A stretch of 39,094 nt of DNA, from contig JAQUWR010000001.1 in assembly GCA_028692745.1 (NCBI GenBank), forward strand, positions 1-39,094, read 5' to 3'. The DNA is from Minisyncoccota bacterium (GTDB taxonomy: Bacteria; Patescibacteriota; Minisyncoccia; Minisyncoccales; Minisyncoccaceae). Position 1 is the stretch's first letter, and every line of letters starts with the position of its first letter. The notes beneath the pieces were generated by a model, which worked only from the letters and a program-made list of their open reading frames with translations, had not been told where the DNA came from and did no database searches. Below, one piece after another: positions 7,769-15,806 of this stretch. A program made the translations under genes and the position numbers.

Positions 7769-8077
7769 CTATTTTATAGATTGAATTATTTCATGTTGAA
7801 AATCCAACAACTCCCTTCTCAAAAGACCCTCAAAGTCAGAAACCTTTTTAGAAAGAATATCTGTTACTTCAAGTTCTTTTCCTTCTCCAATAAGTTTTGC
7901 TAAATTAACTGCATCTTCTTCTGTTAACGTTCCTAAAACCCTTAGAATAATTCTATCATAAACAACCTCGCTCATCTCATCAATAATTTCTTCTTGTTTT
8001 TCTAAAGGTAAATAATCAAGATTTAATTCTTTGATTAAGTCTTTGCATTGTATTGATACTTTTTCTTTTGTAATCAT
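7769..8077 (-). CDS. DUF5663-like protein
   Basis: A 102-residue protein with no membrane segment. The pattern LIKELNLDYLPLEKQEEII, then a helix ending DRIILRVLGTLTEED, then a second helical half ending in FQHEIIQSIK, resembles DUF5663 as I recall it, a small family common in Parcubacteria. The function of that family is not established. It sits 14 nt downstream of the 303-residue charged protein and 3 nt upstream of the 51-residue gene, inside the TraG-like ATPase operon. The family call is from memory of the pattern and is moderately sure. Confidence 0.6.
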   Translation of the reverse strand: MITKEKVSIQCKDLIKELNLDYLPLEKQEEIIDEMSEVVYDRIILRVLGTLTEEDAVNLAKLIGEGKELEVTDILSKKVSDFEGLLRRELLDFQHEIIQSIK

Positions 8078-8091
8078 AATAATTTATTAAT

Positions 8092-9003
8092 TTATATATT
8101 TGGCCTATCCATTGACTCTTCTATTTTTTCTCTTTCTTTTTCTTCCTCTTCTTTTATTTTTTCATACTTTTCTTTTGCCTGCTCTTCACTTGGAATATCC
8201 CTCATGTTAAATGATTCTGTTTTAACATCTAAATCATATTCTATTTCTTTTTTCTTTTTATTAATCTGGTCTTCATCAAAATCCCTATACCTTCCAGCTA
8301 AATTACCGTCTATAGAAATATCTTCCTGTTCTTCGTTACCAATAACAGTATCTTGTTTTTCCTCAAAAAGGTCTTGATCTTTTTGTTCTTCTTCTAAAAT
8401 TACAGGTTTTTCAGGTAAACTTTCTTCTTTAAGATTGTCAGCATCTTGAGGAAATCTATCTTTATGGTCTTTTAAAAATTCATCAGCTACGCCAGATTCT
8501 ATAATTTTTCTTTTTTCTTCTTCTAGATTCATTGATATCTTTTCTGGTATATCATATTGATTTTTCACCTTCTCTTTAGATGGAAAAAATATGTTTTTAA
8601 TTTTATCAAACAATTTTGTTTTTGTAGGTGTTAATTCCTGAACTAATTTTTCTGCTTCTTCTTTTTTTCTACGGATATTTAATTCTAATTCTTTTTTAGC
8701 TATTAATTCTATACTAAAACCACCACCTTCTAAATTTTTTAATGTTTTCTTGTAATCTTCATGTAAAGAATCAAACTCGTTAACTAACAATGTATCTCTT
8801 TTTTTAAGACCAAGCTTAAAAGATAAGCCTTGTTGTTTTTCAAGTTGTTTTTTAATCTCAATCGCTTTTTGTTTTGTATTTAAAAGTTTTTCTATTTCTT
8901 TTTCTAAAACTTCTTCCTTTAAAAAATCCTCTTTTCTTTCTGATCCACCCTCAAACACTACTTCTTTATTTTTTTCTAAATTTTCAACATCTTTATTCTC
9001 CAT
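8092..9003 (-). CDS. Charged coiled-coil protein of the TraG-like operon, QQG domain
   Basis: A 303-residue, very Lys/Glu-rich cytosolic protein of no family I recognise. Residues 36-60 (EIEKLLNTK... to QQG) and the following block to about 100 resemble the same region of the neighbouring 300-residue protein. The spacing is identical over the first 24 positions and both have a Gly-rich G(F/Y)S end. The middle and C-terminal parts are low-complexity acidic sequence, probably disordered or coiled coil. A promoter-like pair lies in the 59-nt gap upstream, so it may be expressed separately from the ATPase. Confidence 0.65.
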   Translation of the reverse strand: MENKDVENLEKNKEVVFEGGSERKEDFLKEEVLEKEIEKLLNTKQKAIEIKKQLEKQQGLSFKLGLKKRDTLLVNEFDSLHEDYKKTLKNLEGGGFSIELIAKKELELNIRRKKEEAEKLVQELTPTKTKLFDKIKNIFFPSKEKVKNQYDIPEKISMNLEEEKRKIIESGVADEFLKDHKDRFPQDADNLKEESLPEKPVILEEEQKDQDLFEEKQDTVIGNEEQEDISIDGNLAGRYRDFDEDQINKKKKEIEYDLDVKTESFNMRDIPSEEQAKEKYEKIKEEEEKEREKIEESMDRPNI

Positions 9004-9028
9004 TTTTTTATACTTTATTATATAAACA

Positions 9029-9057
9029 TATCATAATACTTTATTATTGTTGGGTCA
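9029..9057 (-). promoter_or_regulatory. Internal promoter before the 303-aa coiled-coil gene
   Basis: TTGACC (9052-9057) and TATGAT (9029-9034) are separated by 17 nt on the minus strand. The predicted start leaves a leader of roughly 20 nt before the ATG at 9003. It would allow the distal genes of the TraG-like operon to be expressed apart from the ATPase. Confidence 0.6.
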
Positions 9058-9062
9058 ATACC

Positions 9063-9965
9063 TTATTTTTTATTATCAGCTTGTGTTCTACTGCTAAAAT
9101 TCTCTACAATAAATTCTTCTTCCTTTGGTTTTTTCTCATTAATATTCTCAAATGGTTTTATTTTTTTAATATTTATTGCTTGTTTTTTATTTATTTCTTC
9201 ATTTTTTTTATCAAAATCAGATGTTTTTATTTTAATATTTCTTAATTCAAACTCTTTTAGAGAATAATCATTTATTTCAAAAGAAAGCTTGTCTCCCTTA
9301 ATTCTTAAACTTTTTCTCTCAATAAGGGCTTCTTTTAAAAGAAAAAAATTAGCATTTTTATCTTTTAAATTAAAAGGAATTGTAAAAAACTCTGAGCGCA
9401 AACCAGAAACCATAAAACTAATTATTCCATTATATGGAACATTTATTGGTAAACCAATAAGGCCAACCCCTATTAATGATTGTGCTCTTTTTTCTTTTGC
9501 TTTATCTTTTAAGGCTAAAAATAGATTTCTTTTTCCTTCGCTTTTATCTTTTATTTCTTCATCATTTTCTCTGTTCAGCTCAATTAAATAATATCTAATC
9601 TTTTTTATTCTTCTTCCTTCTATAAATTCTTCTACCTGATCATTAGAATATCCTGTTTTTCCTCTTATCTTGGCTAATAATTCAGAATATTCATCTCCTG
9701 TTTCTTTTATTTCTTCATCAATATTTAGATTTTTATTTTTCAAATGAAGAACATACATAAATCCTTGTTGTTCTTTTTTTTGCATTAAAAGTCTATTAAG
9801 TCTTTCTTTAATAAGTAAATATCTTTGTATTTCTTTTTGAGAAAGGTCTTCTCCAAAATATGTTTCCCTTAATTTTACTTTATCTCTTTCCCTGTACTCA
9901 TCTCTAAACTCTAAAAACTGGTCTTTATCTTTGTTTTCGTTAAGATTTTTTTGTTCTTCAGCCAT
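9063..9965 (-). CDS. Unrecognised QQG-domain protein next to the TraG-like ATPase
   Basis: A 300-residue protein with no recognised family. Residues about 45-110 (EIQRYLLIKERL, then QQG at 66-68, LHLKNKN, DEYSELLAKI, ending GYS) parallel residues 36-100 of the 303-residue protein downstream. This is followed by a basic helix, then a middle domain containing SLIGVGLIGLPINVPYNG that looks folded and beta-rich. The C-terminal third is charged and probably disordered. It starts 1 nt after the stop of the ATPase gene, so it is likely co-translated with it and may be a cytosolic partner. Confidence 0.65.
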   Translation of the reverse strand: MAEEQKNLNENKDKDQFLEFRDEYRERDKVKLRETYFGEDLSQKEIQRYLLIKERLNRLLMQKKEQQGFMYVLHLKNKNLNIDEEIKETGDEYSELLAKIRGKTGYSNDQVEEFIEGRRIKKIRYYLIELNRENDEEIKDKSEGKRNLFLALKDKAKEKRAQSLIGVGLIGLPINVPYNGIISFMVSGLRSEFFTIPFNLKDKNANFFLLKEALIERKSLRIKGDKLSFEINDYSLKEFELRNIKIKTSDFDKKNEEINKKQAINIKKIKPFENINEKKPKEEEFIVENFSSRTQADNKK

Positions 9966-9966
9966 G

Positions 9967-12393
9967 TCAATTAAAATTATAATTTATTTTTTCCTTTAAA
10001 ACAGTAATTCTTTTGTTGATTTCTTCATCAACTAACTCTCTATCTCTTCCATAAGTTAAAGAATAGTATTCTTTTATGTCCCATGCTCTTTCTTTGTCTC
10101 CTTGAGACGGTGGATAAGTTTTTACATTAAATGGTTTTGTTGTTTGACCATCAATAATAGGACGGATATAGAAATTAAAATTATCAATGTTTATTAAATC
10201 AATCATTGAAAAAACTGGTTCAAATTCTTTTTTTACAAATTCTGCATCTTCTGCTCCTATTCTAAAAGAAATAACTGTTCCAACATTACCAAAAATACTT
10301 TCTCTTATTTTTGGTATTAATTGTCCAATAAATTGATGAGAAACAGTTAAGCAAAGTCTATACTTTCTAGCCTCTGATAAAATAGTAGAAATGCTTTCTG
10401 TGGCAAAATTATGAAATTCATCAATATATAAATAAAAATCATTCCTTTTTTCTTCTTCAATATCAATCCTTGAAAAAGCAGCCATAGATAATTTACTAGC
10501 AATAATTAAACCCAATAAAGAACTATTTGTTTCTCCAATGCGTCCCTTGCTTAAATTAACAAGAAATATCTTTTTCTGATCAAGAATTTCTCTAAAATTA
10601 AAAGTACTCTTAACTTGTCCTAATATTGGTCTTAAAAAATCGTTTTGAATAAAAGTATCAAATTTAGAGGTAATGTATGGACCCATATTTTTTAATGATG
10701 TTTCTCCTCCTACTTTTTCTGCCTGTTCTGTCCAAAACTCCCTAACCAAAGAATTTCTACATTTAGAAATAAGGTATTTTCTAAAACCACCATCTGTAAA
10801 AACCCTAGGAACCTCCAATAAAGTATATGTTTCAGAAGGATCATCCATCAAAAGCATTAAAGCATTTCTAGTGTATTGTTCAAACATTGGCCCACCGGTT
10901 TGCTTTAAATCATAAATTTTATCAAAAATACTAATTAATTCATTAACAATAAAGGTTTTTTGTTCTGGAAAATTAGGATCATATTCAAGCATGTTAAGAC
11001 CAACTGCTCTTTTCAAAGAAGCTGGATCAAAAATTACAACATCTTCAATTCTTTCCTTGGGTATTTTTCCTAAAATATCTTCAATTAAATCACCATGTGG
11101 ATCTAAAATTCCAACCCCTTCTTTGCGTAAAACATCTTGTTCTATTAAATTAGAAAGCAAAGAAGACTTACCTGTTCCTGTTTGACCAATAATATAAACA
11201 TGTCTTCTTCTGTCTTCTTTTTTAATTCTTATTTCTTTTTTCTCCTCTCTGTACTGATTAAAACCTAATAAAATTCCTTCTTTAGGAATATTAAATGGTG
11301 ACGGAAAAGTCCTCGCCTTTAATCCTTTAATGTTTGGTGTTTTAAGAAAAGGTGTAGAAAAATGAAAAATACTAGTTAACTCTTCTGTATTCAATATAAT
11401 GCTTTGACGAGGATTAAATAACCGAAAACTATAATTATAAAGAAAATCTTTTAATCCTGATTTCCCTAATTTAACTACTGAAAATTCATTAAGATTGGTT
11501 GAAGAAAACTGATCAAAGGCATTGGTAATTTGAGAAAAAACATCATTGCTTTTTTCTTTATCTTTAATCGAAACAACGATTCTAATGTTTGCTTCAAAAC
11601 TTTGTTTACTTATTTTCTCTTCAAGATGTTTTAATAAATCTTCGTCTACTTTTATTTGTTTTTGGTTTTCTTTTTTTTCTGGAGACTTAAAAAAATTAAA
11701 AGGACTAGTTTCCATTAATGCTCCTCCAAAACTTTTTCCCTTGTTAACTTCATTAATTATTTCTTTTGCTCTGGTATGCCAAAAACTTGAAGAATTTCTT
11801 AAAACTACTTGTATAACAGCTTCTTCTTTTTCTTCTAGCTTGGTTAAAACATTAGTAATAATGGATAATGGATCTGTTTCTAAATAATTATAAGTTCTTA
11901 TAGGAAGATATATTGGTTTTTTAAGTTTTAAATATGCACAATTAATTTCTTCGTTTTCTCCAAAAATATTAAAATCATCACTTTTTTCTATTTGAGCATC
12001 TGGAAAAATGCTATATATTTTTTTCTCAATAAAAGTTTCAAATTCTTTAGGCACAGAAACATAAAAACCTATTTCTCCCTTAACTTTAGCAATCTCTAGC
12101 GTAATCCAAGGCAAAACCCCTAAAAATGATTGTTTTTTTAAAGAAATTAAACTTCCATAAAAATCTTCCATTAATCTAATCCAGTCTTTTTCTTGTTTGC
12201 CCGACTGTCTTAGTTCTTCTTCTGTTTTAGGGGGTATTCTTATGGAAAATAATGTAAAAGACATAGAAGCTTTGATTCTTTTGCTTTCAAAAATCTTTAA
12301 GAAAAAAATCCAGAATACAATTATCAAAAATACTAAAACTGATAGTCCTATTATAATATAACCGTATTCTTGAAAATCCAAAAACAAGTTCAT
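9967..12393 (-). CDS. Membrane-anchored VirD4/TraG-like (DUF8128-type) ATPase
   Basis: An 808-residue protein. A transmembrane helix at about 12-34 is followed by a 350-residue domain resembling the N-terminal part of conjugative ATPases (the DUF8128 type found in Patescibacteria, from memory). The VirD4/TraG-like motor follows, with Walker A GQTGTGKSS at 403-411, then GVGILDPHGDLIEDIL. The Walker B region YLYIDEFHNFAT lies near residue 658 and LTVSHQFIGQL after it. Such motors pump DNA or DNA-protein complexes across membranes. No relaxase, VirB6, VirB8 or pilin gene is visible here, so this is not a standard conjugation locus. It leads a five-gene unit and has a promoter 6 nt from its ATG. 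Confidence 0.88.
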   Translation of the reverse strand: MNLFLDFQEYGYIIIGLSVLVFLIIVFWIFFLKIFESKRIKASMSFTLFSIRIPPKTEEELRQSGKQEKDWIRLMEDFYGSLISLKKQSFLGVLPWITLEIAKVKGEIGFYVSVPKEFETFIEKKIYSIFPDAQIEKSDDFNIFGENEEINCAYLKLKKPIYLPIRTYNYLETDPLSIITNVLTKLEEKEEAVIQVVLRNSSSFWHTRAKEIINEVNKGKSFGGALMETSPFNFFKSPEKKENQKQIKVDEDLLKHLEEKISKQSFEANIRIVVSIKDKEKSNDVFSQITNAFDQFSSTNLNEFSVVKLGKSGLKDFLYNYSFRLFNPRQSIILNTEELTSIFHFSTPFLKTPNIKGLKARTFPSPFNIPKEGILLGFNQYREEKKEIRIKKEDRRRHVYIIGQTGTGKSSLLSNLIEQDVLRKEGVGILDPHGDLIEDILGKIPKERIEDVVIFDPASLKRAVGLNMLEYDPNFPEQKTFIVNELISIFDKIYDLKQTGGPMFEQYTRNALMLLMDDPSETYTLLEVPRVFTDGGFRKYLISKCRNSLVREFWTEQAEKVGGETSLKNMGPYITSKFDTFIQNDFLRPILGQVKSTFNFREILDQKKIFLVNLSKGRIGETNSSLLGLIIASKLSMAAFSRIDIEEEKRNDFYLYIDEFHNFATESISTILSEARKYRLCLTVSHQFIGQLIPKIRESIFGNVGTVISFRIGAEDAEFVKKEFEPVFSMIDLINIDNFNFYIRPIIDGQTTKPFNVKTYPPSQGDKERAWDIKEYYSLTYGRDRELVDEEINKRITVLKEKINYNFN

Positions 12394-12399
12394 TAAATT

Positions 12400-12429
12400 A
12401 GTATACCATAAACTTTAAAATAAGAGCAA
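12400..12429 (-). promoter_or_regulatory. TraG-like operon promoter, leaderless geometry
   Basis: On the minus strand, TTGCTC (12424-12429, a weak -35) lies 18 nt from TATACT (12400-12405). The ATG at 12393 follows the -10 box after 6 nt. Confidence 0.6.
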
Positions 12430-12434
12430 GGGTA

Positions 12435-12467
12435 AAATAAAAAAAGATACTAATTGTTTAGTATCTT
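12435..12467 (-). terminator. Strong intrinsic terminator embedded in the Nudix gene end
   Basis: A perfect 10-bp stem pairs AAGATACTAA (12444-12453) with TTAGTATCTT (12458-12467) around a 4-nt loop, followed by a minus-strand T-tract. The upstream arm is the last codons of the Nudix gene, whose TAG stop (12450-12452) lies inside the stem. Confidence 0.85.
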
Positions 12468-13253
12468 ATCAAAATAAAGAATTATTTTCCATGCATCATG
12501 TACAGCTATTTTTTTATTTCTGACAAATTCTCTAACAGCAGCAATATCATTATCAATAAAAAATACTTCTTCTGATTCTTCGTCAATATTTAATTCTATT
12601 TTCTCTTTTGTTGTAGGAATATTTAAATGACAAGCAATTAATGGCTGTCTAGAACCATAACTATTATAAATAATTCCCAAAAAACTAACCTTAATATTAT
12701 TCATAACAATTCCTGTTTCTTCTAAAAGTTCTCTAAAAATAGTAGAAAAAATAGAATTATCTTTTTCTGGATCAAAATACCCACCCGGAAGAAGAGTAAT
12801 AACCTCTGGATCAAAAGCCGTATTAGCTCTCTTAGCAAATAATATACAGCCATTGGGATTTTTAAGACTAGGCTGAGTTATAGCAATGGCCCCAAAAGAT
12901 ATAGGCAAACATGTTCCCTTGTCTAAAGGAATATTACAAAGGTTAATTTTTTCTTTTCTTTTATTAAAAGTTGAATAAAATTGAGAAAATTTTCCTCTTC
13001 TAAATCTAATTTTTAAAATTCCTTGTTTTTCAGATATCTCCATAATGCTTCCAATAATTCCATCAAAATCATTGGGACTATCTAAAAGATGTTTCTCCCA
13101 TATTTCTTGAATTTTCTTTTCTTTCTTTAAAGAAAATCTAACTTTTTTGTTTTCTTCGATCAAAACAACTTGATTAAAGTTGTCAAATATAACCTGCCCC
13201 AAGAAAAGGTATTTTTCAAGAGAAAGACGTTTTGCAATTTCAAAGTACTTCAT
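12450..13253 (-). CDS. Nudix hydrolase with a stretched Nudix box
   Basis: A 267-residue Nudix-fold protein. The second half of the Nudix box is intact (RELLEETG, residues 174-181). The loop after GG (157-158) is about two residues longer than usual, and Asn stands where the first conserved Glu is expected. The N-terminal 110 residues form an unrecognised domain, making the protein longer than simple MutT enzymes. Substrate is unknown; nucleotide sugars or other nucleoside diphosphates are possible. It forms a single-gene unit with its own promoter, an unusually strong ribosome binding site and a terminator. Confidence 0.75.
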   Translation of the reverse strand: MKYFEIAKRLSLEKYLFLGQVIFDNFNQVVLIEENKKVRFSLKKEKKIQEIWEKHLLDSPNDFDGIIGSIMEISEKQGILKIRFRRGKFSQFYSTFNKRKEKINLCNIPLDKGTCLPISFGAIAITQPSLKNPNGCILFAKRANTAFDPEVITLLPGGYFDPEKDNSIFSTIFRELLEETGIVMNNIKVSFLGIIYNSYGSRQPLIACHLNIPTTKEKIELNIDEESEEVFFIDNDIAAVREFVRNKKIAVHDAWKIILYFDKILNN

Positions 13254-13257
13254 TTTT

Positions 13258-13295
13258 CACCCCCTACATAGTAATACATTGAGAATTTATGTCAA
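13258..13295 (-). promoter_or_regulatory. Nudix gene promoter and strong ribosome binding site
   Basis: A perfect -35 TTGACA (13290-13295) overlaps the alkD stop codon. A -10-like TACTAT (13268-13273) lies 16 nt on. The run TAGGGGGTG (13258-13266) ends 4 nt before the ATG at 13253 and is the best Shine-Dalgarno sequence I found in the window. Confidence 0.7.
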
Positions 13296-13975
13296 GATTT
13301 TAAAATTCTTTTTCTTTCTTGTTCTGGAAGTTTTTCAATAGCATATCTTAACATTGTTCTTGGCATTTTTTTATAATGTTTTTTTAAAAATATTTTCTCC
13401 ATCTCAACATCTCTCTTTCCTATTTCTCTCAACATCCACCCTACTGCTTTATGAATCAAATCGTGCTTATCATTTAAAAGAATCTCTGATATCTTAAGAG
13501 CATCTTTAAAATCATTATTTTTAATAAAGGTAAAGGTAGAGATAATTGCAACCCTTTTCTCCCACAAGTTTTCTGATTTAGCAAAATCATAAAGAATACT
13601 TCTATCCTTGTCTATTAAATAATTTCCAATAATATTAGGAGCTGATAAGTCAACTAAATCCCAGCTATTAATTTTTCTAATATTTTTAATATAAAAATCA
13701 AACACTTTTTCTTCATTATTTTTATACTTAAAAATTAAAATCAACAGAGCTGTTAATCTGTATTCGTGAATATTGCTTTTAATCAATTCTTTTAAATCTT
13801 TAAAAGAAGCTTCTTTAAATTTTTTAGCTACTTCTCTTTGATCGGGAACCCTAATTCCAATAAAAAAATCCCCTTCTCCGTATTCCCCTTTTCCTGTTTT
13901 GAAAAAACGAGCCAATATTCTGGCTTTTTCTTTGTTTGCTTTTTTATTTAATTCTTTTTTTATTTCTTCAATCAT
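13292..13975 (-). CDS. DNA alkylation repair glycosylase, AlkD-like
   Basis: A 227-residue all-helical protein of the AlkD HEAT-repeat family, which excises N3- and N7-alkylated purines without base flipping. The N-terminal GEYGEGDFFIGIRVPDQR block is the hallmark that I recognise. WDLVDLSAPNIIG and the later HKAVGWMLREIG helices also fit, and the length is normal. The ATG overlaps the uppP stop as ATGA (13972-13975). It is the last gene of a nine-gene envelope and translation run and probably rides along without functional coupling. Confidence 0.9.
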   Translation of the reverse strand: MIEEIKKELNKKANKEKARILARFFKTGKGEYGEGDFFIGIRVPDQREVAKKFKEASFKDLKELIKSNIHEYRLTALLILIFKYKNNEEKVFDFYIKNIRKINSWDLVDLSAPNIIGNYLIDKDRSILYDFAKSENLWEKRVAIISTFTFIKNNDFKDALKISEILLNDKHDLIHKAVGWMLREIGKRDVEMEKIFLKKHYKKMPRTMLRYAIEKLPEQERKRILKS

Positions 13976-14715
13976 AATTTAAAATAAAAAGAAATCATTG
14001 CTCCAATTAAACAAATAATTCCGAATACAAGGGTAAACATTGAAAAATTAATTTTTTTTGCCCAATCTAATATAAACTTTAAAGAAATTAAACCAAAAAC
14101 AAAACTAAACAATAAGGCAATCCAACCCTGTGAAGCTAAAGTAGGATTTTTAATAAATAAATACAAAGAAGAACCTAAAACAACTGGGACAGAAATTAAA
14201 TATGATTGCTTAAGTATTGTTTCTGGGTCTTTTTCAAAAAAAGAAAGACCAAAAATAGTAGAACCAGAACGAGAAACTCCTGGAATAGCTGATAGCCCTT
14301 GAAGGACCCCGACTATAATTGCAGAATATTTTTTATTGATTCCTATATTAATTTTATTTCCCTGCACAAAAGATGTAAAAAGAAGTCCAATTCCCATAAG
14401 AAACAATAAACCTGATCCCATAATTATATTACCTGAAATTTGATAAAAAACATAACCAATAGCTCCAGAAATAATTGTTACAATTACAAAAAACTTAAAA
14501 AAATCTTTATCCTTTGTTAGGATTAAATCAATCCAGTCTTTATAAAAATAAACTAAAACAGCAAGCATTGTTCCTAAATGAAGAAATATTGCTAAATCTA
14601 AAGGATTTAAGTCTTCAACTAAAAACTTAGAAACTAAAGCTAAGACTCCTTCGCTGGAAACAGGGATCCATTCAAATATTCCTTGAACTATACCTAATAA
14701 AATATATTCCCACAT
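13972..14715 (-). CDS. uppP: Undecaprenyl-diphosphatase UppP (BacA), divergent active site
   Basis: An integral membrane phosphatase that recycles undecaprenyl diphosphate to the monophosphate carrier for cell-wall synthesis. It has 247 residues and about seven hydrophobic helices. The second signature PGVSRSGST is intact. The first reads QGIFEWIPVSSEGVL, whereas E. coli has EGLTEFLPVSSTGHM, so the first Glu is Gln and the histidine is Val. I recall this SSEG variant in archaeal and some Patescibacteria homologues, so it is a subfamily rather than a dead enzyme. It starts 1 nt after the PrmC-like stop. Confidence 0.88.
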   Translation of the reverse strand: MWEYILLGIVQGIFEWIPVSSEGVLALVSKFLVEDLNPLDLAIFLHLGTMLAVLVYFYKDWIDLILTKDKDFFKFFVIVTIISGAIGYVFYQISGNIIMGSGLLFLMGIGLLFTSFVQGNKINIGINKKYSAIIVGVLQGLSAIPGVSRSGSTIFGLSFFEKDPETILKQSYLISVPVVLGSSLYLFIKNPTLASQGWIALLFSFVFGLISLKFILDWAKKINFSMFTLVFGIICLIGAMISFYFKL

Positions 14716-14716
14716 A

Positions 14717-15355
14717 TTATTTTTCTATTCTAATAAAACGATATTTATCAAACTGATCTTTAAAAAATTCGTACTTAGAATAGTTATTTTTTATAATCTT
14801 TTCTATATCTTTTAATTGTTTTTCGTCAAATTCCATAAAAATCACTCCTTTATCTTTTAAAAATAACATTGCTTTTGATAAAAACTCTTTAATTATTTCT
14901 AATCCGTCAAAACCAGAAAATAAAGCAACATGAGGCTCAAATTCTTTGACGTCATCACCAACCTCATTAATCCTACTTAAAGCAACATAAGGGGGATTAG
15001 CTAAAATAAAATCGTATTTTTTATTAATGTTTGAAAAAACATCTGTCTTAATCAATGAGTATCTATGATTATCAATTTTATTTAACTCTAAATTAATTTT
15101 AACTTGTTCTAAAAATAAATCCTCTTTTTCTCCAAAATCACAATAAGAATTATCAATATTTTTAAGAACTGCTAAACCAATACAGCCTGAACCAGAAAAA
15201 AGATCTAAGCAAGTCGAATCTTTTTTTATTTCTTCAATAGCTAAAGAAACCCAATAACTTGTTTCTTCTCTCGGAATAAAGGGTCTCTTTCTCAAATCAA
15301 TCTTTGCTCCTAAAAAATCTTTTTTTCCTTCTTTGTAATCTTCTGGTAATTCCAT
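14717..15355 (-). CDS. PrmC/HemK-like N5-glutamine methyltransferase without the N-terminal domain
   Basis: A class I SAM methyltransferase, probably modifying the GGQ glutamine of peptide-chain release factors. The SAM loop reads LDLFSGSGCIGLAVL. The catalytic NPPY is followed by FEPHVALFSGFDGL, which is typical of PrmC. From the chosen ATG at 15355 the protein has 212 residues, against about 280 for full PrmC; the N-terminal helical bundle that recognises release factors is missing. The upstream start at 15391 would overlap the DUF212 gene by 35 nt and adds a hydrophobic stretch, so I rejected it. The gap with the chosen start is 1 nt. Confidence 0.82.
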   Translation of the reverse strand: MELPEDYKEGKKDFLGAKIDLRKRPFIPREETSYWVSLAIEEIKKDSTCLDLFSGSGCIGLAVLKNIDNSYCDFGEKEDLFLEQVKINLELNKIDNHRYSLIKTDVFSNINKKYDFILANPPYVALSRINEVGDDVKEFEPHVALFSGFDGLEIIKEFLSKAMLFLKDKGVIFMEFDEKQLKDIEKIIKNNYSKYEFFKDQFDKYRFIRIEK

Positions 15356-15356
15356 A

Positions 15357-15806
15357 TTAATTATAAAAAAATAAAGAACAAGCAATACCAATTATTGCCC
15401 CACAAGATATTTCAAAAAGACTATGCCCCAACACTTCCTTAAGCTTTACTAAATCTTTAGTTTCTTTTAAGTTAAGAGATTCTATTATTTTATTTAATGA
15501 TTGAGCTTGTTTACCAGCTGCTCCACGAATTACTCTTGCATCATAAATAATAAAAAAAGCAAAAACAACAGCTATAGCAAACAAACCAGAGTCAAAACCA
15601 TAACTTAAGCCCACAGAACAAGCCATGGCCGAAACAGTAGCACTATGAGACGAAGGAAACCCTCCTGGTAAAGCATATAAATTAAAATTAAATTTACGCT
15701 GTTTAACGGTCAAAACAACAGCTTTTATGGTCTGCGCTAAAAACCATGCTAAAACACTTGCGAGAAGGGTTTGGTTTGAAAGTATTAAAACAATAACGTT
15801 AATCAT
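15357..15806 (-). CDS. DUF212 / divergent PAP2-like membrane protein
   Basis: A 149-residue membrane protein of the DUF212 (YuiD-like) family, related to vanadium haloperoxidase/PAP2 phosphatases. The motifs GGFPSSHSATVSAM, YDARVIRGAAGKQAQSLN and LGHSLFEISCGAIIG are diagnostic. PAP2 relatives dephosphorylate lipid phosphates. With UppP two genes downstream, a role in lipid-carrier or phospholipid recycling is plausible but not shown. The stop lies 1 nt from the PrmC-like ATG, and the start overlaps the DUF167 stop in an ATGA. Confidence 0.88.
   Translation of the reverse strand: MINVIVLILSNQTLLASVLAWFLAQTIKAVVLTVKQRKFNFNLYALPGGFPSSHSATVSAMACSVGLSYGFDSGLFAIAVVFAFFIIYDARVIRGAAGKQAQSLNKIIESLNLKETKDLVKLKEVLGHSLFEISCGAIIGIACSLFFYN

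Noticed and set aside
8874-9245. Plus-strand 123-codon frame rich in Phe, Leu and Tyr
   Set aside because: It is the complement of Lys/Glu-rich coding sequence on the minus strand, crosses two genes, and has no start signal or family likeness.
9967-12393. Complete conjugation or integrative element around the TraG-like ATPase
   Set aside because: No relaxase, integrase, VirB channel genes, direct repeats or composition change flank the operon, so a mobile element is not supported.
15356-15391. Upstream start for the PrmC-like gene
   Set aside because: It would overlap the DUF212 gene by 35 nt and add only a hydrophobic stretch unlike the PrmC N-terminal domain.
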